Notes under the pieces: model-generated
What the model was told of the DNA's origin: nothing
Database searches by the model: none
Seen by the model: only the letters and a program-made list of their open reading frames with translations
Origin: Paratrimastix pyriformis
Taxonomy: Eukaryota > Preaxostyla > Paratrimastigidae
Length of the DNA stretch: 30,169 nt
Assembly: GCA_027972325.1 (NCBI GenBank)
Contig: JAPMOS010000313.1
Span: forward strand, 1 to 30,169
Reading direction: 5' to 3'
Made by a program: the position numbers and the translations under genes
Part shown: positions 19,920-30,169 of the stretch, in pieces
Layout: each line of letters begins with the position of its first letter
How positions within the stretch are numbered: position 1 is the stretch's first letter

Positions 19920-20586
19920 TTAGCTGCCCATCTATCACCAGGGATGGACAAAGGCGTGAGTGGGAGAGAGAAGGAGATCCCGAACAGACAGATTGGAACT
20001 CCCAGGCACCGTTGCACAACGGGCAAACCTGGCGAGTCTTAAGCCAGCGAGCAATGCAGTGGAAATGGAAGGCCTGTTGAGGAGGAGGTGTGAGCTCAGG
20101 GTTAGGTGTGGAAGAGCACAGACATGATTGCACTCGCCCCAGGCTAAGGGAAGGAAAGAAAGGCCCAATATTAAAGACCCCAGAGTGAATGATGATGACA
20201 GACTGATGCGGCACTCCTCGGTGGCCGCATTGGCTTGGCATTCAATGCAAAGCTCCATAAGGTGGTTACGGCAAATGGCGCACGTATCCTGCTGGAGATC
20301 GAACTTCCAGAAGGCGACTGGAGAGATGGGAGGAAAGAAGTTGGCCCAAACAGGAAGCACGCCACAAACCAGCCTTCCACTTCTTCAGAACAAGATCGGT
20401 GTCTGAGGGCTTTTTGCTGATGGGATCGAGGAGCAAAAAAAATATTCAGGAATTGGCGGGGGTGAGGCTGGTATCGAACCTTCCCGCCTTCTTCTTCTTG
20501 GGCTTCTCACCCTCCTCACCGGCACCCTCCTCACCCTCGGCAACGATGGGCTCGGTGACAGGCTCAGCGGCGGCTTCCCCTTCCAT
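19920..20586 (-). CDS. RBX1: RING-box protein 1 (RBX1/ROC1), copy B, six exons
   Basis: Exons (minus): 20480-20586, 20370-20416, 20204-20317, 20124-20143, 19990-20073, 19920-19931, giving 127 residues. It differs from copy A by one extra Gly in the Glu-rich N-terminus and a Glu-to-Gly change just before the first splice. All zinc ligands, the KKWKAVAFW cullin-binding strand, the Cys in place of Asp97 and the WEFQSMGS end are the same. Frame is kept through every exon, which contrasts with the neighbouring genes and argues that RBX1 is real and expressed. The last intron differs by a few bases (gagtgg insertion near 19960). Confidence 0.93.
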
Positions 20587-20787
20587 TCAACACAATCGTG
20601 CGATTAGCGGACGGGTAAATGAGGCTGCGCACAAATGGCGTCCGTTGATTCTCCCCACTCCAGACGCCACGATTCACGTTCCGATCGCACGCATGGACAG
20701 TTATTGCGAATGGAAACGATCCAGAATGAACCAATTACAAAGGAGGAGAGGAGGAGGAGGAGGGGGGCGGAGCGCATTCCTCACGCA
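20587..20787. promoter_or_regulatory. Upstream region of RBX1, copy B
   Basis: Counterpart of 7461-7660, nearly unchanged, including the aaccaattac motif. Confidence 0.3.
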
Positions 20788-29861
<9,074 letters not shown>

Positions 29862-30140
29862 CTCCGATTACTTGCGTTTCGAAGTCATCATCGTACTCCT
29901 AAAGCAAAATTCCGAACGGGAATGTAACGAGTGGGTGGCGCGGCGGGAGACCTCTCCTTTTGTGGCTGATTGAGGATCAACCTCTGTCCGAATTGCAAGC
30001 AAAACGTACGGTGAATGAGCGAATATTGGGCAAACGAATCGGAGACCTTTCTTTGGCTGCTGAGCGGCCTCCAGTCCACCGTAGAGCGAACCTTTTAAAT
30101 TTGGGAAGAGCCTGCTATGCCAAGCGTACGATTTGCTAAT
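29862..30140. promoter_or_regulatory. Region upstream of the large gene, copy B
   Basis: Counterpart of 16898-17176. The duplicated unit ends at 30140, where copy A meets the gap. Confidence 0.35.
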
Positions 30141-30169
30141 CATTACCGTTAGCACATCCATTCGATGGC
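30141..30169. other. Unique sequence after the duplicated unit
   Basis: 29 bases not found elsewhere in the window. They show that the copy B contig reads past the point where the copy A contig stops. Confidence 0.9.

Overview
The window comes from a GC-rich, intron-bearing eukaryote, most likely a protist. The evidence is spliceosomal introns of about 46-390 nt, a RBX1 cullin-ligase gene split into six exons, a nuclear-type tRNA-Thr(AGU), a non-LTR retrotransposon, dense microsatellites and proline/glutamine-rich proteins. I cannot fix the clade. A run of 10 N at 17177-17186 shows this is a scaffold of two contigs.

Layout. (1) Positions 1 to about 3900, minus strand: a damaged LINE whose parts run in order from an N-terminal C2HC finger through reverse transcriptase (YADD), thumb/linker and CCHC knuckle to a PD-(D/E)XK endonuclease of the R2/NeSL restriction-like class. 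(2) Positions 4073-17176 (copy A) and 17187-30140 (copy B) are two near-identical direct copies of one ~13 kb unit, each starting inside a (CA)n array and both ending at the same base. The last 29 bases are unique. The arrangement looks like two overlapping contig ends (or two haplotypes) scaffolded side by side, although a true tandem duplication is not excluded.

Each unit holds, left to right: a (CA)n array; a short dispersed repeat; an unrecognised minus-strand coding segment; two more (CA)n arrays; a plus-strand C3HC4 RING protein gene; a convergent minus-strand RBX1 gene; and a very large minus-strand, multi-exon gene for a Pro/Ala/Ser/Gln-rich protein with helical segments. One intron of that gene contains the tRNA-Thr gene. 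Copy B keeps the RING gene open across all four exons, whereas copy A has three single-base length differences in it. RBX1 is readable in both.

Most noteworthy: every 5' splice site that protein homology or reading phase lets me place reads GT-Y-Y-G-(T/C/A) instead of GTRAGT. The T9 terminator of the tRNA lies in the polypyrimidine tract of the host intron's 3' splice site. RBX1 carries Cys where the family has its hallmark Asp zinc ligand. RBX1 (the RING subunit of cullin-RING ligases) and the neighbouring C3HC4 protein both point to ubiquitin ligation, but a functional link between them is only suggested by adjacency.
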